The position numbers and the translations under genes are program-made. DNA of 16,809 nucleotides from positions 1-16,809 of the forward strand of contig QIIJ01000064.1 of the NCBI GenBank assembly GCA_003232595.1. The letters are read 5' to 3'. Origin of the DNA: Aurantimonadaceae bacterium (GTDB lineage Bacteria; Pseudomonadota; Alphaproteobacteria; Rhizobiales; Rhizobiaceae). Below, piece after piece: positions 7,157-13,942 of the stretch; the first letter of the stretch is position 1, and each line of letters opens with the position of its first letter. The notes under the pieces were generated by a model. That model had not been told where the DNA came from and searched no databases. It saw only the letters and a list, made by a program, of their open reading frames with translations.

Positions 7157-8875
7157 TTACACCTGGCCGGTATTCCCGAGCCGCGGCATTAGCTCCAAAA
7201 GATGGCGCGAATAGTCCGTCTGCGGGTTTTCAAACAGGTCTTCTGTCTTTGCAACCTCAGTCAGTTTGCCGTCGCGCATTACCGCCACCCGGTCGCAAAC
7301 CTGCCGGATAACCGGTAAGTCGTGGCTTATAAACAACATGGTCAGTGACAATTCCTCTTGAAGGTCTTTTAAAAGATTAAGGACCTGAGCCTGAATAGAC
7401 ACATCCAACGCGGATGTTGGCTCATCACAGATCAAAAACCGCGGACGGGTAGCAAGTGCCCGGGCAATTGAGATGCGCTGTCTCTGGCCACCGGAGAATT
7501 CATGCGGGAACCTTTTTCCAGCAGATGCTCCCAATCCAACATGATCCAGCAAGTCACAAACGATTGAGTTCACCTCACTGTTTGAACTGGCAAGTTTATG
7601 AAACCTGATGGGTTCGGCAACAATATCAGCTACCCTCATACGACCATTCAACGATGAAAACGGGTCTTGAAAAATCATCTGCATCTGGCGGCGGTGGCGA
7701 TTTACTGCTTTGCGAGAGCCAAGTGACGTCAGGTTGGTACCGTTAAAAATGACGTGGCCAGCATAGGGCTTGTATATTCCGCAAATTAGCCGGGCAACAG
7801 TAGATTTACCCGAGCCCGACTCGCCTACAAGTCCGAAAACCTCGCCCTGTTGAATATCAAAGGAAATATTATCGACTGCCTTTATATAGCGTCGCCTGGA
7901 TTTAAACAGCGACCGTACGATACTAAAACGCATTTCAAGGTTTTTGACACTGACCAGCGTCTTGTTTTTTGAGGTGTCAAAATCTTGCGCTTTACCCAGC
8001 CAATGGGTCTGTATATCTATCGGTTTATAAGGAATGCCAGCCTCTTCGATATATTCCACCAGCGGAAACCGGTCCATGCGTTTGTCTGACCGTGGCACTG
8101 CTGATATCAAACTGCGTGTATAGGGGTGATCCGGATCGCCCAGAATCTTTGCCGTAGTGCCGGTTTCGACCACATCACCGCGATACATTACCATCACCCG
8201 ATCACAAATTTCAGAAATCACCCCCATATCGTGGGTGATAATAATCATCCCGACGCCGGTCTCTTTGACCAGCTTGCGCATGAGGTCAAGAATTTGCGCC
8301 TGTATGGAGACATCCAGCGCGGTGGTTGGTTCATCTGCCAAAATTACATCGGGCTCTGCACACAATGACAATGCAATGACCACTCGCTGGCGCATGCCAC
8401 CTGAAAACTGGTGGGGGTACTGCTTAATTCTGATGGCGGGGTCGGGAATACCAACCTGGTCGATCATATGAATGGCACGCTCTCGCGCCTGTTTATCATT
8501 CAGCGGCAAATGGGTTTTGATAGTTTCAACCAGTTGCTCTTCTATGGTTTGCAGAGGGTTAAGTGAAGTCAGCGGGTCCTGGAATATCATGCCAATGCGT
8601 TTGCCGCGGATTTTTCGCATTGCCTCAAGCGGCAGTCCATCAATGCGCTCGCCTTCAAGTAATATCTGCCCTTCCGGCATGATGCCGGGTGGTTCCAGCA
8701 GGTCCAGAACGGCGTTGGCTATAGTGGATTTTCCTGCCCCGGATTCTCCGACAATGCCCAAAATTTCACCTGATGCAAGCTCCAGGCCCACATCACGCGC
8801 GGCAACAACTGAACCGCGCCTTGAGGGAAATTCCACCCTCATACCTTTGATATCCAACAGGGCCACTGCGCTCAC
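7157..8875 (-). CDS. Double ATPase of a dipeptide/oligopeptide-type ABC transporter (DppD-DppF fusion)
   Basis: A 572-residue cytoplasmic protein with two complete ABC nucleotide-binding domains in one chain, which energises the two permeases encoded just upstream. Domain 1: Walker A GESGAGKST (43-51), Q-loop IFQDP (98-101), signature FSGGMRQR (157-164), Walker B VILADEP (177-183), switch His215, and the PYTRSLISAVP oligopeptide-type tail near 251-261. Domain 2: Walker A GESGSGKST (351-359), signature FSGGQRQR (460-467), Walker B LICDEP (481-486), switch His518. All catalytic motifs are intact in both halves, so both sites may hydrolyse ATP. The fused arrangement replaces the separate DppD and DppF genes and resembles GsiA/YejF-type proteins. 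The start overlaps the stop of the upstream permease gene by four bases. It is the last gene of the operon. Confidence 0.95.
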   Translation of the reverse strand: MSAVALLDIKGMRVEFPSRRGSVVAARDVGLELASGEILGIVGESGAGKSTIANAVLDLLEPPGIMPEGQILLEGERIDGLPLEAMRKIRGKRIGMIFQDPLTSLNPLQTIEEQLVETIKTHLPLNDKQARERAIHMIDQVGIPDPAIRIKQYPHQFSGGMRQRVVIALSLCAEPDVILADEPTTALDVSIQAQILDLMRKLVKETGVGMIIITHDMGVISEICDRVMVMYRGDVVETGTTAKILGDPDHPYTRSLISAVPRSDKRMDRFPLVEYIEEAGIPYKPIDIQTHWLGKAQDFDTSKNKTLVSVKNLEMRFSIVRSLFKSRRRYIKAVDNISFDIQQGEVFGLVGESGSGKSTVARLICGIYKPYAGHVIFNGTNLTSLGSRKAVNRHRRQMQMIFQDPFSSLNGRMRVADIVAEPIRFHKLASSNSEVNSIVCDLLDHVGLGASAGKRFPHEFSGGQRQRISIARALATRPRFLICDEPTSALDVSIQAQVLNLLKDLQEELSLTMLFISHDLPVIRQVCDRVAVMRDGKLTEVAKTEDLFENPQTDYSRHLLELMPRLGNTGQV

Positions 8876-9786
8876 CTCAATTTCGGATTAAGCGCATCGC
8901 GCAGCCAGTCACCCAGAATGTTGACTGCCAGGACAAGTACGACCAGCGTAAGGCCTGGAAACACCGTAATCCACCATTCGCCGGAAAACAGATAATCATT
9001 ACCTACTCGAATAAGGGTACCAAGCGAAGGTGATGTTGGCGGCACGCCAACGCCCAGGAAGCTCAGGGTAGCTTCGGTAATAATTGCCAGTGCCAACTGA
9101 ATGGTTGCAATCACCAGAACCGGCCCCATCACATTTGGCAATATGTGGCGCAGCAAAATCAATGGCTGTGGCAATCCAATAACCTGGGCCGCCTGTACAT
9201 ATTCTTTGGTGCGCTCAACCATCGCTGAAGAGCGCACAGTACGCGCATATTGCACCCAAAAGCTCAGTGATATGGCGATAATCAGTACATAGACAGCCAA
9301 TTCCTCATGGCTCTCCTTAGGCAGAAGTCCTCTAATCACCCCATCAACGAGCAAGGCTATCAAAATAGCGGGAAAAGACAGTTGAACATCGGCAATACGC
9401 ATCAAAATCGTGTCAACCCAACCGCCTGAATATCCGGCAATCAGACCCACAACGATGCCGATAATCATTGCAAACAGTACTGAAAAGAAACCCACCAGTA
9501 ATGAAACTCGACTGCCATATAATATGGTCGAGAGCACATCACGACCCTGATCATCGGTACCCAGCACAAAACCGGCTGTTCCTCCTTCCATCCAGGCAGG
9601 AGGCTTCAGGCTATCGAGCAAATTAAACTGGGTCAGATCAAAAACATCATACGGGGCAACATAGGTTGCAAAAACCGATGAAAAAACCATCACAAAGGTA
9701 ACAATGGATGCCACCACAACAATCGGAGAGGATTTAAAGCTCCACCACAAATCACTTTTGTTGAAGCGCTGCCAGAAGTCACTCAT
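8872..9786 (-). CDS. ABC transporter permease, DppC/OppC type
   Basis: A 304-residue inner membrane subunit. The N-terminus (FWQRFNKSDLWWSFKSSPIVVVASIVTFVMVFSSVFATYVAPYD) carries one helix and the OppC-type N-terminal segment. TDDQGRDVLSTILYGSRVSLLVGF and a set of five further helices follow. The coupling loop that contacts the ATPase reads LPQPLILLRHILPNVMGPVLVIATIQLALAIITEATLSFLGVG, the EAA-type motif of this permease class. The ending GDWLRDALNPKLR is typical for DppC. Start and stop overlap the genes on both sides (9783-9786 and 8872-8875), indicating tight translational coupling with the second permease and the ATPase. Confidence 0.95.
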   Translation of the reverse strand: MSDFWQRFNKSDLWWSFKSSPIVVVASIVTFVMVFSSVFATYVAPYDVFDLTQFNLLDSLKPPAWMEGGTAGFVLGTDDQGRDVLSTILYGSRVSLLVGFFSVLFAMIIGIVVGLIAGYSGGWVDTILMRIADVQLSFPAILIALLVDGVIRGLLPKESHEELAVYVLIIAISLSFWVQYARTVRSSAMVERTKEYVQAAQVIGLPQPLILLRHILPNVMGPVLVIATIQLALAIITEATLSFLGVGVPPTSPSLGTLIRVGNDYLFSGEWWITVFPGLTLVVLVLAVNILGDWLRDALNPKLR

Positions 9787-10751
9787 CGGTCAGACCTCAA
9801 TCGCGGATCAATGGTGTAGTACAGGATATCCACAACGAGGTTGATCACCACAAAAACGAAACCGATGAGCATCAGATAGGCAGCCATAATCGGTATGTCG
9901 ACCTCTTCAATAGCCTGAATAAACAAAAGACCCATGCCTGGCCACTGGAATACGCTTTCAGTTATGATCGCAAATGCAATCAGAGAACCGATCTGCAGAC
10001 CAATAATTGTGATAACCGGCACCATCGTATTTTTCAGCGCATGGGAAAAACTGATTGAGCGTTCTTTCAACCCTCGGGCACGGGCAAACTTGATATAATC
10101 CGTTCGCAGTACCTCAAGCATTTCAGCCCGAATGAGCCGAACAATCAGTGTCATCTGGAAGATTGCCAGTGTGATCGCCGGCATAATCAGCGATTGCCAG
10201 CCACTCGCTGTCAAAAACCCGGTAGTCCACCAGCCCAGATCCACAACTTCGCCACGACCAAATGTCGGAAGCCATTGCAATATGACACCAAAAAACAGAA
10301 TAAGAAAAATGCCAATAAGAAATGTTGGCAGAGATATGCCGATCAGTGAAAGGGTCATAAAGCCGCGCGCCAGCCAGCTGTCACGTCGCAATGCAGTAAA
10401 AACGCCCATCGGAACGCCAACAATCAATGCCAAAAATGCCGACAACAATGAAAGTTCGAGAGTGGCGGGAAATCTTTCTGCAATCAGTTCTTTAACAGGC
10501 TTTCGCAACCGATAACTATTGCCGAATTCGCCTTGCACCGCATTTTTCACGAACCGCGTGAACTGTACCAGGATACTGTCATTCAGTCCCAAATCCTGCT
10601 TGAGTTTTTCTCTGTCTGCAAGCGATGTTTCCTGACCGGCCAGATTGGAAATCGGGTCGCCGACATATTGAAACAGGGCAAAAGCAATAAGGGCGACAGT
10701 CAGCATAACCATTGCGGCCTGATACAGGCGCCTGCCAACAAACAAAATCAT
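9783..10751 (-). CDS. ABC transporter permease, DppB/OppB type
   Basis: A 322-residue inner membrane protein with about six helices, the usual size for DppB. It shows FVGRRLYQAAMVMLTVALIAFALFQYVGDP at the N-terminus, the periplasmic segment LADREKLKQDLGLNDSILVQFTRFVKNAVQGEFGNSYRLRKPVKELIAERFPATLELSL, and the cytoplasmic coupling loop LKERSISFSHALKNTMVPVITIIGLQIGSLIAFAIITESVFQWPGMG. The C-terminus DILYYTIDPRLR is family-typical. It pairs with the DppC-type permease to form the pore. The ATG is preceded by GGGG six bases upstream, after a long pyrimidine tract. It is separated from the binding-protein gene by 87 bases holding a hairpin that probably lowers its expression relative to the receptor. 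Confidence 0.95.
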   Translation of the reverse strand: MILFVGRRLYQAAMVMLTVALIAFALFQYVGDPISNLAGQETSLADREKLKQDLGLNDSILVQFTRFVKNAVQGEFGNSYRLRKPVKELIAERFPATLELSLLSAFLALIVGVPMGVFTALRRDSWLARGFMTLSLIGISLPTFLIGIFLILFFGVILQWLPTFGRGEVVDLGWWTTGFLTASGWQSLIMPAITLAIFQMTLIVRLIRAEMLEVLRTDYIKFARARGLKERSISFSHALKNTMVPVITIIGLQIGSLIAFAIITESVFQWPGMGLLFIQAIEEVDIPIMAAYLMLIGFVFVVINLVVDILYYTIDPRLRSDR

Positions 10752-10777
10752 GCTTACCCCGAAAAAGAAAAGAGAAG

Positions 10778-10839
10778 AAGCCTACCTTGAAAACTAATTG
10801 AAGGCAGGCATCTTGTCCAAGTTTAAGATGACTAGGCTT
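10778..10839 (-). terminator. Hairpin/attenuator between binding-protein and permease genes
   Basis: On the minus strand GCCTGCCTT (10809-10801) can pair with AAGGTAGGC (10788-10780) through nine pairs with one G-U, around a 12-base loop. It is followed by a 19-base C/T tract (10779-10761), like an intrinsic terminator. A competing outer stem AAGCCTA/TAGGCTT (plus-strand arms 10833-10839 and 10778-10784) enclosing CATCTT/AAGATG (10825-10830 with 10809-10814) uses the same right arm. Partial termination or 3' end protection would give more receptor than permease mRNA. Confidence 0.55.
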
Positions 10840-12443
10840 TATGGCATTACCACATTACGCCAGTCGAGCACGTTATCGGCCCGCTGTGCAACTGATACTC
10901 CATCACGTATGCCCCAGGAGAGGGGTTGCTGGTGAAGCGGCAGATAGCCAACCTCGTCTTTAAGTATTTTTGCACCTTCGTTTATTGCTGCCTGACGTTT
11001 GGCAACGTCTGTTTCACTGACGATAATTTGAGCCAGTTCATCGATCCGCTCATTGCAATAACCGCCAAAATTGAAAGCACCTGTTTTACTGCCCTCGGGG
11101 CGGCAGGCAAGAAGAAAGCTGAACACGTTGTAGGCATCCATCGTGCCCGGTGTCCATCCAAGCAGATAGAACGACGTATCATAGCCACCTTGAGCCATAA
11201 CTTTGGCAAAGTATTTGGACTTGGGTTGTGCCAGCAGGTCGATTTTAACGCCAACTTTTGCCAACATGCCGGCAACAGCCTGACAGATTTTTTCATCGTT
11301 GACATATCGGTTGTTCGGGCAGTCCATTGTCACAGTAAATCCGTCGCCATATCCGGCCTCGGTAAGGAGTTTTTTTGACATCTCCGGATCGTATTTGTAA
11401 GGCGTATTTGCCGAAGCTTCAAATCCCTCGATTTGCGGTGCCCACATCAAACCTGAAGGTGTTGCCGCGCCGCGCATAATGGCTTTTTTAATTGCTTCAA
11501 GGTCAATTGCAGCAGCAAACGCTTTTCGCACTCGAACATCCTTAAACGGATTCTTTCCCTTGACGGAAGAGTATAACAATTCGTCGCGGATCTGGTCCAT
11601 GCCAAGAAAGATCGTGCGCGCCTCAGGTCCGGTAAGTGCCCTTACTCCTGGTGCGCTATTCAAACGGTTCCAGTCCTGTACCGGTACGGGATAAACCAGA
11701 TCAAGCTGACCGGAGAGTAAAGCGGCAACGCGTGTTGCGGCCTGTTTTATCGGTGTGAACTCAACCCGGGTAACGTTGGTTGCAATATCCTTGTTCCAAT
11801 GGTCATCATAACGCACCATTACGGTTTTTACATCAGGCTGACGCGATTCCACCATAAAGGGCCCTGTGCCATTTGCGTTCAGGGTTGCAAAGGCTCCATC
11901 CCGGCCTGCGTCTTTCGGACTGGAGGCTTCTGTTGCATTGTTTGCAACTGACCACTCCTTGTCCATGATGAACATGCCGGTCAAATCGTTGAGTAGAATT
12001 GGATTTGGTACTGGTGTTTCTATTTCAATGGTAAAATCATCAATGATTATGATGTTCTTAATTTGTGCAGCAACCGCTTTCAGATCAGAGCCTTCAGAAC
12101 CCATACGCTCCCAGGTAAACAGCACATCGTCTGCCGTGAAGGCATTACCGTTTTGAAATTTGACACCTTGACGTAATTTGAACCTCCACTTTGTCGGCGA
12201 AACAATTTCCCAGCCGGTTGCAAGGCGCGGAACTTTCTTCATTTCTCCATCATAGGCAACCAGTGGTTCATAAACATTAGCCAGCATGCCGATCGTAAAT
12301 GTTTCAAACAAAGCATGTGGATCAAGCGATTGCGCATCGGCCTGAAAGGCGAATTTAAATGTCTGGGCACCAACAGATGCTGCACCCGTTACGCCCAGCG
12401 CCAATGCAGATACACCGGCAATGACAAGTGATTTCAGTTTCAT
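10839..12443 (-). CDS. ABC transporter substrate-binding protein, family 5 (DppA/OppA type)
   Basis: A 534-residue periplasmic receptor of the peptide/nickel/opine class. The signal peptide MKLKSLVIAGVSALALGVTGAASVGA is followed by QTFKFAFQADAQSLDPHA, with likely cleavage after residue 26. Family landmarks are the LDPH segment, NVYEPLVAYDGEMKKVPRLATGWEIVSPTKWRFKLRQGVKFQNGNAFTADDVLFTWERM, NGTGPFMVESRQPD, and KDVRVRKAFAAAIDLEAIKKAIMRGAA. A Shine-Dalgarno GGGAG lies nine bases before the ATG. Because no lipobox is present it should be a soluble periplasmic protein. It lies between the M20 hydrolase and the permeases on the same strand. The ligand is unknown: peptides, N-acyl amino acids, opines, or amides of taurine are all compatible. 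Confidence 0.95.
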   Translation of the reverse strand: MKLKSLVIAGVSALALGVTGAASVGAQTFKFAFQADAQSLDPHALFETFTIGMLANVYEPLVAYDGEMKKVPRLATGWEIVSPTKWRFKLRQGVKFQNGNAFTADDVLFTWERMGSEGSDLKAVAAQIKNIIIIDDFTIEIETPVPNPILLNDLTGMFIMDKEWSVANNATEASSPKDAGRDGAFATLNANGTGPFMVESRQPDVKTVMVRYDDHWNKDIATNVTRVEFTPIKQAATRVAALLSGQLDLVYPVPVQDWNRLNSAPGVRALTGPEARTIFLGMDQIRDELLYSSVKGKNPFKDVRVRKAFAAAIDLEAIKKAIMRGAATPSGLMWAPQIEGFEASANTPYKYDPEMSKKLLTEAGYGDGFTVTMDCPNNRYVNDEKICQAVAGMLAKVGVKIDLLAQPKSKYFAKVMAQGGYDTSFYLLGWTPGTMDAYNVFSFLLACRPEGSKTGAFNFGGYCNERIDELAQIIVSETDVAKRQAAINEGAKILKDEVGYLPLHQQPLSWGIRDGVSVAQRADNVLDWRNVVMP

Positions 12444-12521
12444 TGTATTTATCTCCCTGGCAAATCTATCAGTTTGTCTGATTTTACAAGCAGGCCCAGA
12501 AGGCGATCAGCTTCATTGTTA

Positions 12522-12548
12522 ACTATCTGGTTGTTTGAAAATTGTCAA
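12522..12548 (-). promoter_or_regulatory. Candidate promoter for the substrate-binding protein gene
   Basis: In the 143-base gap after the M20 gene the minus strand has a perfect TTGACA (12548-12543) and, 15 bases on, GATAGT (12527-12522, four of six matches to TATAAT). The spacing is shorter than ideal. It would allow transporter expression independent of the M20 gene. The remainder of the gap shows no convincing terminator. Confidence 0.35.
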
Positions 12549-12586
12549 CGATGATGACTGAATTCCAAATCCCGTCCACACCTCGT

Positions 12587-13753
12587 TCAGGCAGGCATTG
12601 ACTTGTGAACAAGTTCGGCAAAAAAGGAAATGCCATGAGGAAGTGCATCATCGTTAAAATCATACTCAGGATGGTGCAGCCCCGCACCTTCGCCATTTCC
12701 CAAATAGATAAACGCACCCGGTCGCGCCTGAAGCATGAATGAAAAATCTTCACCGCCCATGGTCTGGGCAACATTCATATCCACATTATCATCACCTGCA
12801 ATTGAGCGTGCAATTTCGCCGGCAAATTGAACCTGATCGTCATGATTGACCGTTGTGGGATATTGTCGGTCGTAGACAACTTTTGCCGTGCAGCCATGGG
12901 CCTGGGCTGCATGATCGACGATTTCACCAATGCGTTTTTCAGCCAGATTGCGTAATTCTTCGTCGAGGCACCGGACCGTGCCACCAAGCCGGGCCTCGCC
13001 GGGTATGACATTTAGCGCATCCCCGGAATGGAATCTGGTGATCGAAACCACCACAGATTCCATCGGGTCCACATTGCGCGATGCAAATGTCTGAATAGCC
13101 TGCACAGCTGCCGAAGCCGCTACAATCGGGTCAACGCAGTTTTGTGGCATCGCTGCATGGCCACCCACACCGGAAATGGTGATATCAAGAATATCAACAG
13201 ACGCCAGCAAGGTGCCTTCACGGGTGGCAAACTGGCCTATTGGTATATTTGGTACATTGTGCATGCCGTAGACTTCATTAATTTCAAACCGTTCCATTAA
13301 TCCATCGTCGATCATTGCCTTGCCGCCCGCGCCACCTTCTTCTGCCGGCTGGAAAATCAGCGCAACACGGCCATTGAAGTTTCGCGTTTCACTCAGGTAT
13401 TTAGCCGCACCCAGTAACATTGCCGTATGCCCGTCATGACCGCAGGCGTGCATGACGCCATCAACCTTTGACGCATATGCTTTTCCGGTCTCTTCTTTGA
13501 TGGGCAGCGCGTCCATATCTGCGCGCAGTCCAATGGTTTTGCCGCTGTCATTTTTATTACCGTTGATAATGCCGACAACGCCGGTACGCCCAATTCCGGT
13601 AGTAATCTCATCAACACCAAATTGTTCAAGCAACCGAACGACCTTTGCCGCAGTTTCATGCACGTCGTACAAAAGTTCGGGATTGGAATGAAAGTCACGA
13701 CGCCAGACGGCAACTTCATCTTGAAATTCTGCGACACGGTTTAGTATTGGCAT
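12587..13753 (-). CDS. M20 family amidohydrolase (hippurate hydrolase / N-acyl-amino acid amidohydrolase type)
   Basis: A 388-residue zinc amidohydrolase of the M20D group, which splits N-acyl amino acids or related amides into a carboxylic acid and an amine. Metal-ligand and catalytic motifs are intact: RADMDALP (77-84), HACGHDGH with Cys104 and His106, QPAEEGGAGG with Glu138/Glu139, GMHNVP with His165, and the C-terminal LHHPEYDF with His360/361. The dimerisation domain lies in between (SGVGGHAAMPQ near 194-204). There is no signal peptide, so it acts in the cytoplasm. It is the first gene of the operon with the ABC transporter, suggesting that the imported compound is its substrate. Hippurate, N-acetyl amino acid, dipeptide or N-acyltaurine substrates cannot be told apart by eye. 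It is divergent from the amidase across the CTGGAT array. Confidence 0.93.
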   Translation of the reverse strand: MPILNRVAEFQDEVAVWRRDFHSNPELLYDVHETAAKVVRLLEQFGVDEITTGIGRTGVVGIINGNKNDSGKTIGLRADMDALPIKEETGKAYASKVDGVMHACGHDGHTAMLLGAAKYLSETRNFNGRVALIFQPAEEGGAGGKAMIDDGLMERFEINEVYGMHNVPNIPIGQFATREGTLLASVDILDITISGVGGHAAMPQNCVDPIVAASAAVQAIQTFASRNVDPMESVVVSITRFHSGDALNVIPGEARLGGTVRCLDEELRNLAEKRIGEIVDHAAQAHGCTAKVVYDRQYPTTVNHDDQVQFAGEIARSIAGDDNVDMNVAQTMGGEDFSFMLQARPGAFIYLGNGEGAGLHHPEYDFNDDALPHGISFFAELVHKSMPA

Positions 13754-13786
13754 TATTCTCTACCCTTTTTTGCGGCGAACAGTATG

Positions 13787-13828
13787 CTGGATCTAAATTC
13801 AATCATCCAGTTGGTTAATTGGCTGGAT
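13787..13828. promoter_or_regulatory. Operator candidate: three CTGGAT elements in alternating orientation, 12-base spacing
   Basis: CTGGAT (13787-13792), its reverse complement ATCCAG (13805-13810) and CTGGAT again (13823-13828) are each separated by exactly 12 bases. The outer two extend as CTGGATCTAAATT and CTGGATATCAATT, matching at 11 of 13 positions. CTGGATCTAA differs at one position from CTGGACYTAA, the TauR half-site as I recall it from Rhodobacter capsulatus. The array lies between divergent M20-ABC and amidase genes and could serve both. Confidence 0.5.
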
Positions 13829-13874
13829 ATCAATTACCGCAGATAAGTGAATTTGCCAAGTAGTTGATGCTGAA

Positions 13875-13903
13875 TTGACATAGCAGATCACCGGGTCTGA
13901 AAT
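13875..13903 (+). promoter_or_regulatory. Candidate sigma-70 type promoter for the amidase gene
   Basis: A perfect TTGACA (13875-13880), a 17-base spacer and TGAAAT (13898-13903, four of six matches to TATAAT) lie upstream of the amidase start. The CTGGAT array ends 46 bases before this -35, a position suited to an activator. A minus-strand promoter for the M20 gene in the same region could not be settled. Confidence 0.5.
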
Positions 13904-13942
13904 GAAAACTCAAGACGTCACGAGACCATTGTCGTTTGCTCA

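Noticed and set aside
7008..7214. A 68-codon plus-strand open frame overlapping the xsc stop by ATGA
   Set aside because: The ATGA overlap looks like coupling, but the frame runs into the convergent ATPase gene, and its product is short and resembles nothing. Phosphate acetyltransferase would be expected at this position and this is not it.
8126..8891. Several plus-strand frames of 80-139 codons over the ABC ATPase
   Set aside because: All antisense to the conserved Walker and signature motifs of the double ATPase; shadows of its codon bias.
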